NCBI GenBank assembly: GCA_002783405.1
Contig: PFGG01000050.1
Coordinates: 1-64,000 of the forward strand
Direction of reading: 5' to 3'
Length of the DNA: 64,000 bases
Origin: a bacterium (Candidatus Blackallbacteria) CG13_big_fil_rev_8_21_14_2_50_49_14
GTDB lineage: Bacteria; Cyanobacteriota; Sericytochromatia; UBA7694
Of the stretch, positions 1 through 8,432 are shown piece after piece. Each line of letters begins with the position of its first letter. Position 1 is the first letter of the stretch. Both the position numbers and the translations under genes were made by a program. Under the pieces are notes generated by a model. It did no database searches. It was not told the DNA's origin and was given only the letters and a program-made list of their open reading frames with translations.

Positions 1-250
1 CAGGTTGAACTTTTGTCAAAAGCCAATTCAAAAGTGTGTCTGCCAGGTCTTGAGAAAGCCAAGCATAACGGTTCAGAAAATCGTAAATAGAGCTAAAATG
101 CTCTTGGGGTGGTTTCTTACGAATCAGCTCTGTTATGGCTTTTGGCCCAGGCACTTCTAAAAATCCTTTCATCAAGCGTACAAAATACTTGAAAGCAGGA
201 CGTGTGAAATTTCCAGCAAACTGATTTAAAAATTCGGGTATAATTTCCAT
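1..250 (-). CDS. Transposase, N-terminal part (cut by window edge)
   Basis: The minus strand is open from an ATG at 248-250 to the window start, giving 83 residues without a stop; the rest of the gene lies outside. The visible part begins MEIIPEFLNQFAGNF and continues with FVRLMKGFLEVPG, HFSSIYDFLNRYAWLS and DLADTLLNWLL. This helical pattern, with a phrase of the type 'H-S-x-Y-x-F-L-x-R-x-x-W', resembles the N-terminal region of DDE transposases of the IS4/IS701 kind. The catalytic DDE residues are not in view, so the family is tentative. The element would be the leftmost member of the mobile cluster in the first 5.3 kb. Confidence 0.6.
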   Translation of the reverse strand, partial: MEIIPEFLNQFAGNFTRPAFKYFVRLMKGFLEVPGPKAITELIRKKPPQEHFSSIYDFLNRYAWLSQDLADTLLNWLLTKVQP

Positions 251-424
251 TGGGCGTTCTCCAAAGGTTTAGTCACTTTACAGAGTACGCCCTCTTCTTT
301 GGAATTTCAAAATCTCCGAAACTACAGTGTATTTTCCAATGTTTGAAGTAATGTCAACAATAGCAAAAGATATAAAAAGGCATTGAAGGATGAAAATACG
401 ATTCGATTTAAAAGAAAGCATGTG

Positions 425-946
425 ATGAAGCGAATTGCAATTGTTGGGAATGGTGGAGGCGGAAAAACCACCTTAAGTCGTGGCTTAGGTGCCGCCTTAG
501 GGCTGCCTGTTTACCATGTCGATTCACTTCAATTTCAGCCAGGTTGGAAGGTGACTCCCCAAGTTGAAACTTCGCAAAAATTGGATCAGATTGCGCAAAC
601 GAATGCCTGGATTATTGACGGTTTTGGTACAAAAGAAGTGATCGAGCGTCGATTTAATGGGGCGGACACGATTGTGTTTGTGGATTTTCCGCTCTGGAGA
701 CACTATGGGTGGGCTTTTAAGCGTCAAATGGGATCGTTTAAAAAAGTTCGCGAGGAGTTGCCCGAAAACTGTCCTGAATTTTCACTGCAATATACCTGGA
801 AGCTGTTTCGTGCGATTTGGAGAGTTCACAAAGAATACAGGCCCTGGTTCAGAGAAAAAATTCAAGCTTTGCCTCCAAGCACCCAATGTTTTCATATCAA
901 ATCCAAGCAGGACTGGCAGAAATTTTATGCCCACTATTGTGAATAG
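425..946 (+). CDS. P-loop kinase-like protein (adenylate kinase/FlaR/topology-modulation type)
   Basis: A protein of 173 residues. Almost at the N-terminus it has MKRIAIVGNGGGGKTTLSRG, a Walker A loop of the form GxxGxGKT. Then follow YHVDSLQFQPGW and WIIDGFG, in the positions where small-molecule kinases of the AAA_18/adenylate-kinase-like family place the substrate-binding Asp and the 'W-IIDGN' phrase. VFVDFPLWRH fits the Walker-B-like strand. The open frame extends upstream to a TTG at 383, but the ATG at 425 puts the P-loop at the usual distance from the N-terminus and is preferred. The substrate is unknown. Proteins annotated 'topology modulation protein' share this layout. Confidence 0.7.
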   Translation: MKRIAIVGNGGGGKTTLSRGLGAALGLPVYHVDSLQFQPGWKVTPQVETSQKLDQIAQTNAWIIDGFGTKEVIERRFNGADTIVFVDFPLWRHYGWAFKRQMGSFKKVREELPENCPEFSLQYTWKLFRAIWRVHKEYRPWFREKIQALPPSTQCFHIKSKQDWQKFYAHYCE

Positions 947-987
947 TAAGTCGCATTTTGTGTAATAATTATGCAAAGGACATTCAA

Positions 988-1617
988 TTGATACCGTATT
1001 ATTCTTTGACTGAAGTGTTAAATTTTATTATGGATGTAAAATTTGAATATGAAAAGATATATGCAGTTCATTCATTTGAGCGACTTGGCTTATTTGAGTG
1101 CTTAAAAAGTACATTTGAAATAAATACCGTTGCATATATTGGTTCTTCAATCCATATTACTCCTTCTTTTGTATTTCAAAATGTAACTTACATAGATAAG
1201 AGTGATTTAACAAAATGCTTTTTTAAGGAAAAGAATGAATTAGTTTCATACATAAATACTCGAAAACAATATAAATTGAAACCCTACATTCATTTCATAG
1301 ACGATGACTATAATCAAGGTGAATTGTTTTCAAGATCAGAATATGACTTAGTATTGGCTATAAATTCACCTAATTCATTAAATGCTGCACTCAAAATCGT
1401 AAAATCTAAAGGTTTACTGCTTTATTTGCCATTACCTCAAGAGGCAAGTTTGTTAACCTCGCAAGCTAAAATTAAATCTATTGGTTTTATTCATAAAAAA
1501 GGAAAGAAGTATATTTTTGAAAAAGATGAAATAAATCAAAGATTAAAAAAGAACTACAATAAGAATCTAGTCTTTGTTGAAAATAATGAATATCATGTAT
1601 ATGAAAAAGTGATATGA
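988..1617 (+). CDS. AT-rich hypothetical protein, weakly Rossmann/methyltransferase-like
   Basis: About 209 residues. I do not recognise the family. The frame opens at a TTG at 958, but a second TTG at 988 is preceded six bases upstream by AAAGGA, a good ribosome site, and is the better start; ATG 1030 is another option. The phrase VAYIGSSIHITPSF followed by VTYIDKSD resembles the first two strands of a SAM-dependent Rossmann fold (glycine loop, then acidic end of strand 2). YDLVLAINSP would then be strand 4, but the glycine loop is incomplete. The gene is far richer in A and T than its neighbours and its protein is loaded with Lys, Asn, Ile and Tyr, which suggests recent transfer. It sits between a transposase fragment and an inverted-repeat element. 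Confidence 0.55.
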   Translation: MIPYYSLTEVLNFIMDVKFEYEKIYAVHSFERLGLFECLKSTFEINTVAYIGSSIHITPSFVFQNVTYIDKSDLTKCFFKEKNELVSYINTRKQYKLKPYIHFIDDDYNQGELFSRSEYDLVLAINSPNSLNAALKIVKSKGLLLYLPLPQEASLLTSQAKIKSIGFIHKKGKKYIFEKDEINQRLKKNYNKNLVFVENNEYHVYEKVI

Positions 1618-1645
1618 GGTAAATCCAATATTTAGTTGAAAATTT

Positions 1646-1778
1646 GGACAAAGTTAAGATAATTTCTGGGCCTTTAACTCCGAGAAAACGGATTTCATAC
1701 AGCATTCTTTCGTTCAGAATCTGCAGGAAGTCTTTCCCTTGCACTATTTTGTTGCTAGTTTATTTTAAGACTTTGTCC
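1646..1778. repeat. 133-bp segment bounded by inverted repeats (possible MITE or IS remnant)
   Basis: GGACAAAGT at 1646-1654 is repeated exactly in inverse orientation (ACTTTGTCC) at 1770-1778. The similarity extends imperfectly inward (GGACAAAGTtaaga against GGACAAAGTcttaaa). The flanks are the similar pentamers AATTT and TATTT, a hint of a target duplication. No convincing gene lies inside; short open frames on both strands were not accepted. Size and structure fit a miniature inverted-repeat element or the ends of a deleted insertion sequence. Confidence 0.4.
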
Positions 1779-1821
1779 TATTTGGGGGGGAAGAATGCTC
1801 TTGGTATACTGGCAAAACGGT

Positions 1822-2706
1822 TCACGCATTGAGTAGATCTTGGCTTTCTTCGACACACTGAATCATCTGATGGTATTTAGCTTCTAGCAGGCGATATAGT
1901 TCATTGTGGGAATCAAGATCATCAAGTTGATCGGCTATCAGATCACAGCGATCCAAAAGATGCTCTAGATCCAGATCCTCAAGATGGGCTTTATTTGTAG
2001 AAATTTCGTTGAAGATGTTTCCTATTTGTTGGTGAATTTTTAGCCCAGATCGTAGCTGAATCTCACTCTGTGATAGCTGTATATAGTAGGCTTCAATGGC
2101 TTGGGTGTCTTCAAAAAATGGATTGATATCAAAATGCCGATCAAGCTGTTCCAGCTTTTGCTGAATGAGATGACATGCCGATAACCAGGACGGTATTGCA
2201 GTTTCAAGCTTTGCCAGCTGTGTTTCCAACTTTTCCAGATCAGCGACAATTGCATATTCAGTCATTTGGCTCTTAATCTGTTGCAAAAGCCATTCCATTT
2301 GGCTATAGAGAACCTCTGGATCATAGGTCAGGGGCTCCGGCTTTTTTTTAGGTAGGTAGGGAAGGGGTTTGCCCTTGTCTAAAAAAAACTGGAGATCCTG
2401 GGCAAAGGTAGAATGGGGTGACAGTTCTTGGCCTTTTTTTAGGTATTTGACTGCTAACTGAGGTTGTTCCAAGGCAAAATAGAGGTAGGATAGCAATAAA
2501 TAGGGTTCCGCTTGATTTTTATCATATTTTAGCGTTGTTACCAGTTCTTGAATTGCCTTCTTTAGCGTTTCTTGCTCCAAATTTTGGCGGTATTTTTCCA
2601 GAAAATCAAGGGCAAACTGGTAATGTTTTCTGGACTCTTGTTGTCTCTGTTCTGTAGGATTTTTGAGTTGGGTTTTGACTGCTGCTAAACTTTTAAAGTC
2701 AATCAT
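1822..2706 (-). CDS. TPR/coiled-coil protein of unknown function
   Basis: 294 residues, entirely soluble and strongly helical. Residues about 20-110 contain one to two tetratricopeptide-like helix pairs (for example AIQELVTTLKYDKNQAEPYL and YLKKGQELSPHSTFAQ). Residues about 130-294 are Leu/Gln/Glu-rich helices that look like coiled coil. There is no signal peptide and no catalytic motif, so it is best read as a scaffold or partner protein. It is divergent from the nucleotidyltransferase-like gene at 2913, sharing a 200-bp AT-rich intergenic region. Nothing in the sequence fixes its job. Confidence 0.6.
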   Translation of the reverse strand: MIDFKSLAAVKTQLKNPTEQRQQESRKHYQFALDFLEKYRQNLEQETLKKAIQELVTTLKYDKNQAEPYLLLSYLYFALEQPQLAVKYLKKGQELSPHSTFAQDLQFFLDKGKPLPYLPKKKPEPLTYDPEVLYSQMEWLLQQIKSQMTEYAIVADLEKLETQLAKLETAIPSWLSACHLIQQKLEQLDRHFDINPFFEDTQAIEAYYIQLSQSEIQLRSGLKIHQQIGNIFNEISTNKAHLEDLDLEHLLDRCDLIADQLDDLDSHNELYRLLEAKYHQMIQCVEESQDLLNA

Positions 2707-2912
2707 TTTTTTATCTGGCTCCGAGTCTGAATAGGTGCTACCATGGGTCTGAAAATCTAGGTAATTTCAGAAATCAGACAATCTATGGAGAAGGTTATTT
2801 CTTTGCTCTTAGCTGTATCTATTTGATTTACCTTATTGTACTATAAGTCTACAATTGTTCTGAGTTTAATTTCTTTGTGCTGATACATTACAATAAAGAG
2901 GTCTCATCTCAT

Positions 2913-4859
2913 ATGCAGGTAAAACCAGACACAACAACACTTCTGTTGCATTCCAACGCAATACCTCAGCACTCACAACAGCCAAGAGTGAACCCTACTC
3001 CCCCCCTGGCTCTGACTGATCGGCCATGGAGTGAAATGGAACGACTGGGAAGCACTTCTCCGGACAAAGCTGCTCGCCTAATTCGCCAGGAATCCGATAT
3101 GCAACACATATTTTCGTCTTCCAATCTGTTCAGTGCTTCGCACAGTGGAATGGCTATCCAATTGCCCATCCTCCTCCCCTCTCTCGAGAGTGGGGAGAGT
3201 TCTCATCTTTCTTTGGATCTTGTTCACAAAATGCCTTCGAATCTTGAAATTGTTCCCTTTGTTCACCCGATCAATCAGAAAGCCGAAGCATTATTTAAAG
3301 ATATTCAGATCTCTGTTGGGCTTCAGTTTTCAGATAGGGTCAGGCATCTGTGCCCTCAGCCTGCCTATCTGGCGGGTGGCGCAGCAATTAACTTACATTT
3401 TCCCACAACCTCCCGCCCTATTCAGGATATGGACTTTCGGATTGATGGCTCATCCAGTATTCCCCATTTTAATTGCAGTGGCGGAAAGAAATTGATCGAT
3501 GGGCTGAACAAGGCGATCAAGGGGATTGCTCTTCACCCAGATTTAATCCGCGAGGCCAGCGAAATATTAGCTTCTCCCGATGCAAAACATTTATCCCCTG
3601 AAATGATCAAAAACTTAGAAAAGAGTGTCACTGCTCTGCACGGGCTCTCTGGTGGGCAGTTTCATTTTAATGGGGAGGATGCCTTGACGATTAAGAACCC
3701 CAGTATCTATGGGGTTGAAGTCAGCCTTACTGTTCATCAGGGCTTTGCCCACGAACTTCCTGTTCCATTAGGGGATACAGGTCTCTTGGGTTTGCACCCT
3801 GTAGATTTGTTACAAGACAAAATCAAGACAGCGATTACGCGGACAAAGACAGGAGATCAAAGTATTAAAAAGGTGGCTCAGGATCTGTTTGATGCCTTGA
3901 CAGTTGCGGGTCATCTGGATGTCTTTGCCACAGGGGTTCGGGGAGTGATGCCTCACCTTTTGGCCAGAGAGCCCCAATACCAAGTTGCCAACCTGGAGAC
4001 GACCGTTCTTCCTTATCATGGAGATCCCAATGCAATGGCTTTGCGAATGTTGGATCGTTTTGTGCGAACCTTGGAATCCCATATTGGCCCTGGTTCACAT
4101 GAACTCAGAGGGGTTAAGTTTATCGAGTTGACCAGGCATTGTCCTGGTGCCATGGAGGAAGGACTCAAGCTTTTGAGTCTCAAGCCTCAGGTGGATAGTG
4201 GGGTCAGCCAAATGCATGATCACCATTGGGATCAGGTCAGCTATGTTCTTTTTCAAGTTTTGGACATGGCTGCGGGCCGATCAGGACTGGATACATCGAA
4301 TATGAGTGTCCATCAAAAACTGGCTCTGGGCCGGGAAATGCGCCACACAGATCGCATTATTTCAACCATTATCCATTATGCGGATGACTTGGATCTGAGC
4401 AGTTGGTTCCAGATCTGGAACGCAACCTTGCGTCCACCCGCGATCCCTGAGCACTTGCCTGGAGTTGCCAAGCCTTCCCTGGTCTCTACAACGATCAATG
4501 CCCATTCCAGTGTGGATGAGATCATGGCCTTGTTGCCCAAGGGTGCCACGATCTCTGATATGGATAAGGTTTTGTTTATAACCCATCATTCAGGTGGCCT
4601 GCGCCCCTTGACGAGTATGGACCCACAAAGCATTCAGGATGCTTTTGGAATGAGTAAATTAGCTTTTAATAAAGCTTATCAAGCCCTGAAAAAACGCGAC
4701 TTGGTTTCTCCACAAAATGAAGGCTTAAAAATGGAAACTTCTTTGTATCATCTGTTTCTTGACCCTGACAATTCTCAGACTCAGGCAAATCAAGTGAACT
4801 TTCCCCATACCTATCAAGCTTTCCAGGACTTATTCAGTGAACCTCTTCCAGACTTTTAA
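2913..4859 (+). CDS. Large protein with AbiEii-like nucleotidyltransferase core
   Basis: 648 residues from the ATG at 2913, which has GAGG about 10 bases upstream; the frame also opens at GTG 2877. The first ~90 residues are Pro/Gln/Ser-rich and probably disordered. Near residue 155 comes YLAGGAAINLHF and then RPIQDMDFRIDG (Asp172 and Asp174), the glycine loop and D-x-D of the nucleotidyltransferase fold, in the spacing seen in AbiEii/MNT-type proteins. Further on, HPVDLLQDKIKTAI and KVAQDLFDAL match the helical part of the AbiEii domain. The last ~100 residues look like a winged helix. AbiEii toxins are about 250-300 residues, so this is unusually long. No AbiEi-like antitoxin adjoins it, and it may act in a pathway other than toxin-antitoxin. 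Confidence 0.6.
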   Translation: MQVKPDTTTLLLHSNAIPQHSQQPRVNPTPPLALTDRPWSEMERLGSTSPDKAARLIRQESDMQHIFSSSNLFSASHSGMAIQLPILLPSLESGESSHLSLDLVHKMPSNLEIVPFVHPINQKAEALFKDIQISVGLQFSDRVRHLCPQPAYLAGGAAINLHFPTTSRPIQDMDFRIDGSSSIPHFNCSGGKKLIDGLNKAIKGIALHPDLIREASEILASPDAKHLSPEMIKNLEKSVTALHGLSGGQFHFNGEDALTIKNPSIYGVEVSLTVHQGFAHELPVPLGDTGLLGLHPVDLLQDKIKTAITRTKTGDQSIKKVAQDLFDALTVAGHLDVFATGVRGVMPHLLAREPQYQVANLETTVLPYHGDPNAMALRMLDRFVRTLESHIGPGSHELRGVKFIELTRHCPGAMEEGLKLLSLKPQVDSGVSQMHDHHWDQVSYVLFQVLDMAAGRSGLDTSNMSVHQKLALGREMRHTDRIISTIIHYADDLDLSSWFQIWNATLRPPAIPEHLPGVAKPSLVSTTINAHSSVDEIMALLPKGATISDMDKVLFITHHSGGLRPLTSMDPQSIQDAFGMSKLAFNKAYQALKKRDLVSPQNEGLKMETSLYHLFLDPDNSQTQANQVNFPHTYQAFQDLFSEPLPDF

Positions 4860-4864
4860 GCGGG

Positions 4865-5194
4865 TACAGTGCGCCCCTTCGTCAAGATAGCTAAATCACG
4901 CAACATGAACTCCCTGGCCTGAAAACGTGTTAGAGTCTGCATAAAAAACCTGATCGGGTGTTTTATCTGCTAAAGTTTGGTGATACCTCCTCTGGTTGTA
5001 AAACTAGACGTAGAGCTTGATTCCAACCTGCAATTCCAATACATTTTGGTAGTCTTTGAGATACAGGTCTTCGTAGCGATGCTCGCTCCATTTTTTTCCG
5101 CCCAGTTCACCTTGAGAGTGCATCTGAGTCTTATTCTCTCAGATCAGGAACTTAAAATCACGTTATCGCTGTCCGATTTTGGGGGAGCAGTATA
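4865..5194 (-). mobile_element. Degenerate IS3-family insertion sequence relic with both termini
   Basis: Read on the minus strand, the left end is TATACTGCTCCCCCAAAATC (outer base near 5194), which resembles IS3-family left termini. The right end, read inward on the plus strand from 4865, is TACAGTGCGCCCC, an imperfect inverted copy of the left end. Between them lies the C-terminal part of the OrfB integrase (4896-5123). An intact member would be about 1.2-1.5 kb, so orfA and most of orfB are deleted. The relic starts a few bases after the stop of the nucleotidyltransferase-like gene and fills most of the otherwise unexplained 505-bp gap before 5365. Confidence 0.65.
4896..5123 (-). pseudogene. 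IS3-family OrfB transposase, C-terminal remnant with internal stop
   Basis: From an ATG at 5121-5123 the minus strand reads through EHRYEDLYLKDYQNVLELQ and VGIKLYV, then an in-frame TAG at 5004-5006, then FYNQRRYHQTLADKTPDQVF and a final TGA at 4896-4898. This is the signature end of IS3-group integrases (the typical form is 'YEDIYLKDYxNxxE...EFYNxxRxHQxLxxxTPxxVY'). The DDE core and everything upstream are missing, and the stop splits what is left. It is a dead fragment with no likely product. Confidence 0.8.
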
Positions 5195-5364
5195 CTTGGG
5201 TTTTCAATTTAATTTTTTCAACACGGGCAGAGAATCAATGCTATATTTATACAAAGAGATCCATTCCCTGCCTTGATCAAAAATGAGGAAAGCTCACTGA
5301 GCCTGCTGAGCCTGATGAATGCCCTCAGCAGATAACTTAGCCCTCAGGATGCTGATAGAGATTT

Positions 5365-6771
5365 ATGCTGCAAAATGATCGTGAACTGATTTTAGCGGGT
5401 TCTGAATACCAAGATTCCCTTACCGATTTACAGTGGGCGCGCCAGGGGCCCCATGGCAACTGGGCAATTCGCCTTTTGGGCTTTGTGCTTCGCAAAGCTT
5501 TCCGCAGAGGCTGTTCCAGCATTACCTTTGACAAGCCCAGTTTTCAAGCGGCCATGGCCAAGATTGACGATGAGCAGCTGGTGGTGCTGGCACCGACCCA
5601 CCGCAGCATGATGGACTTTTTGGTCTGTTCCTATCTCTGTTATGCGCACCCTGAACTGAAAATTTCAATTCCCTATATCGCCGCCGATTTGCAATTGGGG
5701 CAATTGCCTTTTCTGGGCTGGCTGCTGAAGCAGGCCTATGCCTTTTATATCAAGCGGGGCCAAGGCAAAGCCGATCCCGAATTGAATGCCCAACTCAGAC
5801 AATTGGTAAGCTCAAAACAAACCCTTGAAATTTTTATCGAAGGCACCCGCAGCCGGGCAAGGCAGTGTTTGCCACCCAAGCGGGGCTTGTTGCGTGCGCT
5901 GCAGGCCACGGGTGTTTCCTGTACGCTTTTGCCGATCACCATCAGCTATGACCGCATTCCTGAAGAAGAAGCCCTGATGAAAGAGCTGCAGGGCGGCCCC
6001 AAGCCTTTAATGCGCATGGGCCCCTTGCTGAAATGGTTTCAAAAATTAATCCAGGGGCAGATTCAGATTGGCAGGGTGCATATGGTCTGCGGTGAACCGA
6101 TTCAAATGGGGCCAGACAGTGATGTGCCTGCTGTCAGTTATGCCGTAATGCAGGAATTGCAAAGGCACTATGTTGTTTCAACCTACCATTTGCGCGCATT
6201 TTTGCACCACCATCCAGAATTGGGAATCAGTCTGCAAAGCCTGATTTCAGCTATTCAAGCGCGGGGAGGAACGGTCATTGAAAGCCCACTCAGCGATGTT
6301 TCTCAGGTGGCGTTAAAAACTGAGTATACCCTGCGCTGCCAGTGGTTGCATTTGTTTTACCCTGATTTGCTGGCACTTTACCCGCACCATCCAATTGTTC
6401 AGCACCATGTGCATAGCCATTGCTTTTCAGAGCGCTATCGCCAGGTGGCAGAACCTTTGCAAAATGAACAGGAATTGGCCCTTTTAAAATCACTTTTTGA
6501 CCCCCTGTTTCAAGCCTATGCCCGGCTGATTGAAGTAGCCTCTCAAGACTCAGGTCAAGGCTACCCCCATCCCCGTGCTTTTGTCGCTCAAAATCCAGAC
6601 TGTTTCTTGCCCATGGTAGAAGAAGCCCTGGCCCACCTCACCGATACCCAAATTTTGATCAAGCGCGATTCGCATGCAGGTTTTGAAAAGGGAGAAGCTT
6701 GGGCCAGTCAGATTGAACGCTACCAAGTGCCGTGGGGAAAAAATCTGGTTTCAAAATCCTCGTCACGCTGA
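5365..6771 (+). CDS. Glycerol-3-phosphate/dihydroxyacetone-phosphate acyltransferase-like (PlsB family)
   Basis: 468 residues. It carries the acyltransferase motifs in order: APTHRSMMDF (block I, HxxxxD), an IPYIAADLQLGQ stretch, FIEGTRSRAR (block III, glycerol-phosphate binding) and LLPITISYDRIPEE (block IV). The LLPITISYDRIPEE phrase and the large C-terminal helical half match the PlsB/mitochondrial GPAT/DHAPAT family rather than PlsC. E. coli PlsB is over 800 residues, so this is a short member lacking the long N-terminal region. It would acylate the sn-1 position of glycerol-3-phosphate to start phospholipid synthesis at the inner membrane. The ATG at 5365 is the first start in frame; its ribosome site is weak. 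Confidence 0.85.
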   Translation: MLQNDRELILAGSEYQDSLTDLQWARQGPHGNWAIRLLGFVLRKAFRRGCSSITFDKPSFQAAMAKIDDEQLVVLAPTHRSMMDFLVCSYLCYAHPELKISIPYIAADLQLGQLPFLGWLLKQAYAFYIKRGQGKADPELNAQLRQLVSSKQTLEIFIEGTRSRARQCLPPKRGLLRALQATGVSCTLLPITISYDRIPEEEALMKELQGGPKPLMRMGPLLKWFQKLIQGQIQIGRVHMVCGEPIQMGPDSDVPAVSYAVMQELQRHYVVSTYHLRAFLHHHPELGISLQSLISAIQARGGTVIESPLSDVSQVALKTEYTLRCQWLHLFYPDLLALYPHHPIVQHHVHSHCFSERYRQVAEPLQNEQELALLKSLFDPLFQAYARLIEVASQDSGQGYPHPRAFVAQNPDCFLPMVEEALAHLTDTQILIKRDSHAGFEKGEAWASQIERYQVPWGKNLVSKSSSR

Positions 6772-6926
6772 TTTTGTTCTGTCGGGATATTGTCTCATGG
6801 GCTAGCTTTGACTTCTAGAAAAGCAAGATGGGTTTGTGAATGCTTTGGATCTTTCGTTTTACTGCTTTAATTTTGGGGGGCAAAGTGCTAATCTGAAGGG
6901 GCGAACAGCCAACTGAGGTTAAACCG

Positions 6927-8390
6927 ATGCAAATCTATTCAGTACTTGTCATTTCCCCTGTCTACAGTACCCGTGAAATGATCGCCCGCTATCTTTCGTC
7001 TGAGAATTTAATTGTCTATACGGCTGAAAATGCCCGTGATGCGGTGCCGATCATTGAAAAATTGCCTTTGCAAGCCGTGATCTTTGAATTGGATTTGGAT
7101 CAGGCTTCGGGCTTGGATCTCTTACTCTGGCTGAATCAACGCCATTCCCATTTGCATCCCATGTTGATTTGCGATCCCCATGATACAGATTTGATTCAAA
7201 TCTTACGTTCGCAACGGGCCTCTGTGGTTTCACGCGATAATTTAAATCTTCAGGCCATTCGCAACCGCCTGCAAACCATGCTGAAATTTCCCAGAGGAAC
7301 CACCAGTCTGTTTGAGCAGGTCAGCTTGTTTGAATTGGTACACTTGGCCTCCCAGGCGCAGACCTCAAGACGTTTGAGCATTCGCAGCCCCCAAACCGAT
7401 GCCAAGGCTGAACTCACCTTTCAATTGGGAAGGGTCAACCATGCCTGTTTGGGAGAGCAAACCGGGGAAGAAGCCTTCTTTGAAATTATCCGCATGAAAT
7501 CTGGGCGTTTTGAGGAACTCAAACAGAAAGCTGAAGTCCCCCAGACGATTGGGGCCAGTTTGAATCAGCTCATGTCCAAATCCTCGCTGCGGGTAGACGA
7601 GGGGGGCGTGAAAATGCCGACCACCTATTGTACAGTGCTTTCTGATGACCTCAGTTTGGGGGATTATTTGAGTGCAACCTATCCAGAAGCTGAAATGGAG
7701 CTGCTCTATACCGATCATCCTGAAACAGCGTTGAATCAACTTAAAACCAAAGCAGATTTGTTGATTATTGACTTGGATTTGCCAAACTTTGATGCCCAAG
7801 CCTTTTTAGAAACGCTGCGTCATGAACGGGTGGCCATGAATGTCTTTTTAATGGGCTCCCAATTTTCAGCCCCTCTGCATGAATGTTTGAAACGGGAGCA
7901 TGTGCACCGCTTTTTTAGAAAAAATCTGCAGTTCAAAGAACTTGGCGATTTGATCCACCACAATTTTCTCAACCAGCAATTTCAGGGACGGATGTATAAT
8001 CTCTCGCTTTTGGGGGTGCTTGAAACCTTTGTCTATTTCAAACAGCCCCGCCTGCTCGAAATCACAGATTTTCTCACAGGTCAGACCGGCCAGATCTTTA
8101 TGGCTGAGGGCGTAATTCAGCACGCTGTTTATGATAAGCAGGTAGGTCGCGATGCCCTCAACGAAATGATGCAGATTCAAAGCGGGATTTTTCAACAGGA
8201 AACCTATTGGGCACCCGCATTTTTCAGCTTAAACGTACCTGTGGGCCGTCTCTTTCTCTATCTCAACCGCATCATGTCAAAAGTGCAGGCCCCCCAAGAG
8301 CTGCCGCGTGATCTCTTGCTGCAAAATGGCGCGGTGATTTCCTTGCAACCTGAAAAGCTTTCCTATCTCTTGGCGGTCAGCCAGGGTTAG
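6927..8390 (+). CDS. Response regulator-like protein, REC-PATAN-REC-PATAN
   Basis: 487 residues made of two tandem repeats: receiver (about 1-118), PATAN/DUF4388 (about 125-205), receiver (about 228-345), PATAN (about 350-430). The first receiver has Glu54 where the phospho-accepting Asp should be, judged from the eight-residue distance to the conserved Gly62. It also lacks the paired acidic residues after strand 1 and is probably a pseudo-receiver. The second keeps SDD, IIDLDLPNFD and a Lys near FRKN, so it can be phosphorylated in principle. PATAN domains in cyanobacteria mediate protein-protein contacts in motility and signalling systems. There is no DNA-binding domain and no adjacent kinase. 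Confidence 0.85.
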   Translation: MQIYSVLVISPVYSTREMIARYLSSENLIVYTAENARDAVPIIEKLPLQAVIFELDLDQASGLDLLLWLNQRHSHLHPMLICDPHDTDLIQILRSQRASVVSRDNLNLQAIRNRLQTMLKFPRGTTSLFEQVSLFELVHLASQAQTSRRLSIRSPQTDAKAELTFQLGRVNHACLGEQTGEEAFFEIIRMKSGRFEELKQKAEVPQTIGASLNQLMSKSSLRVDEGGVKMPTTYCTVLSDDLSLGDYLSATYPEAEMELLYTDHPETALNQLKTKADLLIIDLDLPNFDAQAFLETLRHERVAMNVFLMGSQFSAPLHECLKREHVHRFFRKNLQFKELGDLIHHNFLNQQFQGRMYNLSLLGVLETFVYFKQPRLLEITDFLTGQTGQIFMAEGVIQHAVYDKQVGRDALNEMMQIQSGIFQQETYWAPAFFSLNVPVGRLFLYLNRIMSKVQAPQELPRDLLLQNGAVISLQPEKLSYLLAVSQG

Positions 8391-8432
8391 CTTTGCTGGC
8401 CTTGCAAAAATAGCAAGCTTGAGAAGCTGAGA

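Noticed and set aside
1487-1832. Two short frames on opposite strands across the inverted-repeat element
   Set aside because: Neither has a ribosome site or recognisable motif, and the repeat structure accounts for the region.
4977-5276. 99-codon plus-strand frame between the nucleotidyltransferase and acyltransferase genes
   Set aside because: The minus strand here encodes a recognisable IS3 transposase tail, which explains the region better.
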